DNA from: Oscillospiraceae bacterium
GTDB lineage: Bacteria > Bacillota_A > Clostridia > Oscillospirales > Oscillospiraceae
Reading direction: 5' to 3'
DNA: 14,787 nt
Assembly: GCA_017939025.1 (NCBI GenBank)
Contig: JAGBAI010000177.1
Span: forward strand, 1-14,787
Position 1 is the stretch's first letter. Each line of letters starts with the position of its first letter. Positions 14,123 to 14,787 of the stretch are shown one piece after another. A program made the translations under genes and the position numbers. The notes beneath the pieces are model-generated. The model saw nothing but the letters and a program-made list of their open reading frames with translations, was not told the DNA's origin and ran no database searches.

Positions 14123-14743
14123 TCAGACACCAAAACCAGCTTTTACAGTATTGAAGATCTCGTCGGCCATAGCGCCGTACTTATCCAGCATGCCCAGAGC
14201 CTTGGCGTTCATCTCCTCAGCAACTTCCCGGTTCTTCAGGGTCTTGGTGTTGATGAACACGTTCAGGGATGCAGCCTGCAGAGCGGCCTTGCAGCAAACA
14301 GCACCGCAGCCGGCATCGGAAACAGCCAGACGGGAACCCTTGGCAGCAAAGACAGAGATATACTCGATGGCCTCACAGCACAGCTCCATGATCTTCATGG
14401 GAGTGGAGCAGGCAATGATGGTAGCCTCTTCCATGATCTTATCCCGGTTGGGGTCATCCTTGGGGATGCCATAGGCCTTGGCCAGAGGCAGGAAGTTCAC
14501 TTCGTCAGCTTCCACCTGGTTCAGCAGCTCGGTCTGCAGGGCATCGCACTTGGCCTTCAGGGCGATGATTTCGTCCTGAACATCAGCGTACTTCTTCTTA
14601 CCCACAGTCAGAGAGCCCACCATGTTGCCCAGAGCGGTACCAATGGCGCCAACCAGTGCGGCTGCACCGCCGCCGCCGGGAGCGGGTGCGTCGGAGGCCA
14701 GAACGGTAACAAATTCACGGCAGGATGCCAGCGTCATATCCAT
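14123..14743 (-). CDS. fchA: Methenyltetrahydrofolate cyclohydrolase (formiminotransferase-cyclodeaminase C-terminal family)
   Basis: The 206-residue, all-helical protein has the family signatures: the N-terminal block SDAPAPGGGGAAALVGAIG with LTVGKKKY after it, the central acidic segment VEADEVNFLPLAKAYGIPKDDP, and the later SDAGCGAVCCKAALQAASLNVFIN. The family converts methenyl-THF plus water to formyl-THF (FchA) or releases ammonia from formimino-THF (cyclodeaminase); sequence alone does not fully separate the two. The adjacent folD favours the cyclohydrolase reading. AAGGAG lies 9 bases before the ATG. The gene probably shares an operon with folD, whose promoter would lie right of the window. 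Length is normal for the stand-alone family. Confidence 0.9.
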   Translation of the reverse strand: MDMTLASCREFVTVLASDAPAPGGGGAAALVGAIGTALGNMVGSLTVGKKKYADVQDEIIALKAKCDALQTELLNQVEADEVNFLPLAKAYGIPKDDPNRDKIMEEATIIACSTPMKIMELCCEAIEYISVFAAKGSRLAVSDAGCGAVCCKAALQAASLNVFINTKTLKNREVAEEMNAKALGMLDKYGAMADEIFNTVKAGFGV

Positions 14744-14769
14744 AATGTATTTCTCCTTCAGAATAAATC

Positions 14770-14787
14770 GTAGGGGCCGATGCCCAC
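14770..14787. repeat. Partial REP-like repeat running off the right edge
   Basis: GTAGGGGCCGATGCCCAC begins with the same GTAGGGG end as the repeats at 5738 and 5869 and starts a palindrome (GGGCCGAT...). It is cut by the window boundary just upstream of the fchA ribosome site. Confidence 0.45.

Overview
The window looks like chromosomal DNA of a gut-type anaerobic Firmicute of class Clostridia, probably an Oscillospiraceae/Ruminococcaceae relative. The basis is the moderately GC-rich coding sequence, AGGAGG-type ribosome sites, REP-like palindromes beginning GTAGGGG, a repeat with TGTCATTGC ends, and gene families common in that group. No taxonomic search could be run. Every convincing protein gene is on the minus strand; the long plus-strand reading frames are shadows.

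Read in the direction of transcription (right to left) there are three modules. (1) Right end: fchA (methenyl-THF cyclohydrolase family) and folD, a one-carbon folate pair separated by a 110-bp repeat element and ending at a strong terminator (13052-13085). The FolD protein appears to have lost the lysine and glutamine needed for cyclohydrolase activity, which would fit a division of labour with FchA. (2) Middle: an OmpR-type response regulator, a sensor histidine kinase and two membrane proteins of unknown function. These are tightly coupled and end at a terminator at 9582-9612. (3) Left, about 9 kb: a small ribbon-helix-helix regulator, a 1030-residue zinc-ribbon/TIR/transmembrane/RCC1 protein, a zinc-ribbon-rich SPFH (flotillin/prohibitin-like) protein, a second zinc-ribbon/TIR/transmembrane/RCC1 protein with a C-terminal PDZ domain, and a four-helix membrane protein. 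This module ends at a terminator at 222-256.

The third module is the most unusual part. Both large proteins have a TIR domain with the candidate catalytic glutamate on the side predicted to be cytoplasmic, one membrane helix, and a seven-repeat RCC1-like propeller on the side predicted to be outside. This resembles an inside-out Toll-like receptor plan. The SPFH protein could form the membrane scaffold, and the regulator has a promoter with inverted repeats just upstream. A role in sensing stress, phage or envelope damage is inference only.

The left edge (about 1-145) is non-coding and holds several hairpins and a tRNA-like T-arm. It looks like the 3' part of a structured plus-strand RNA whose 5' part lies outside the window.
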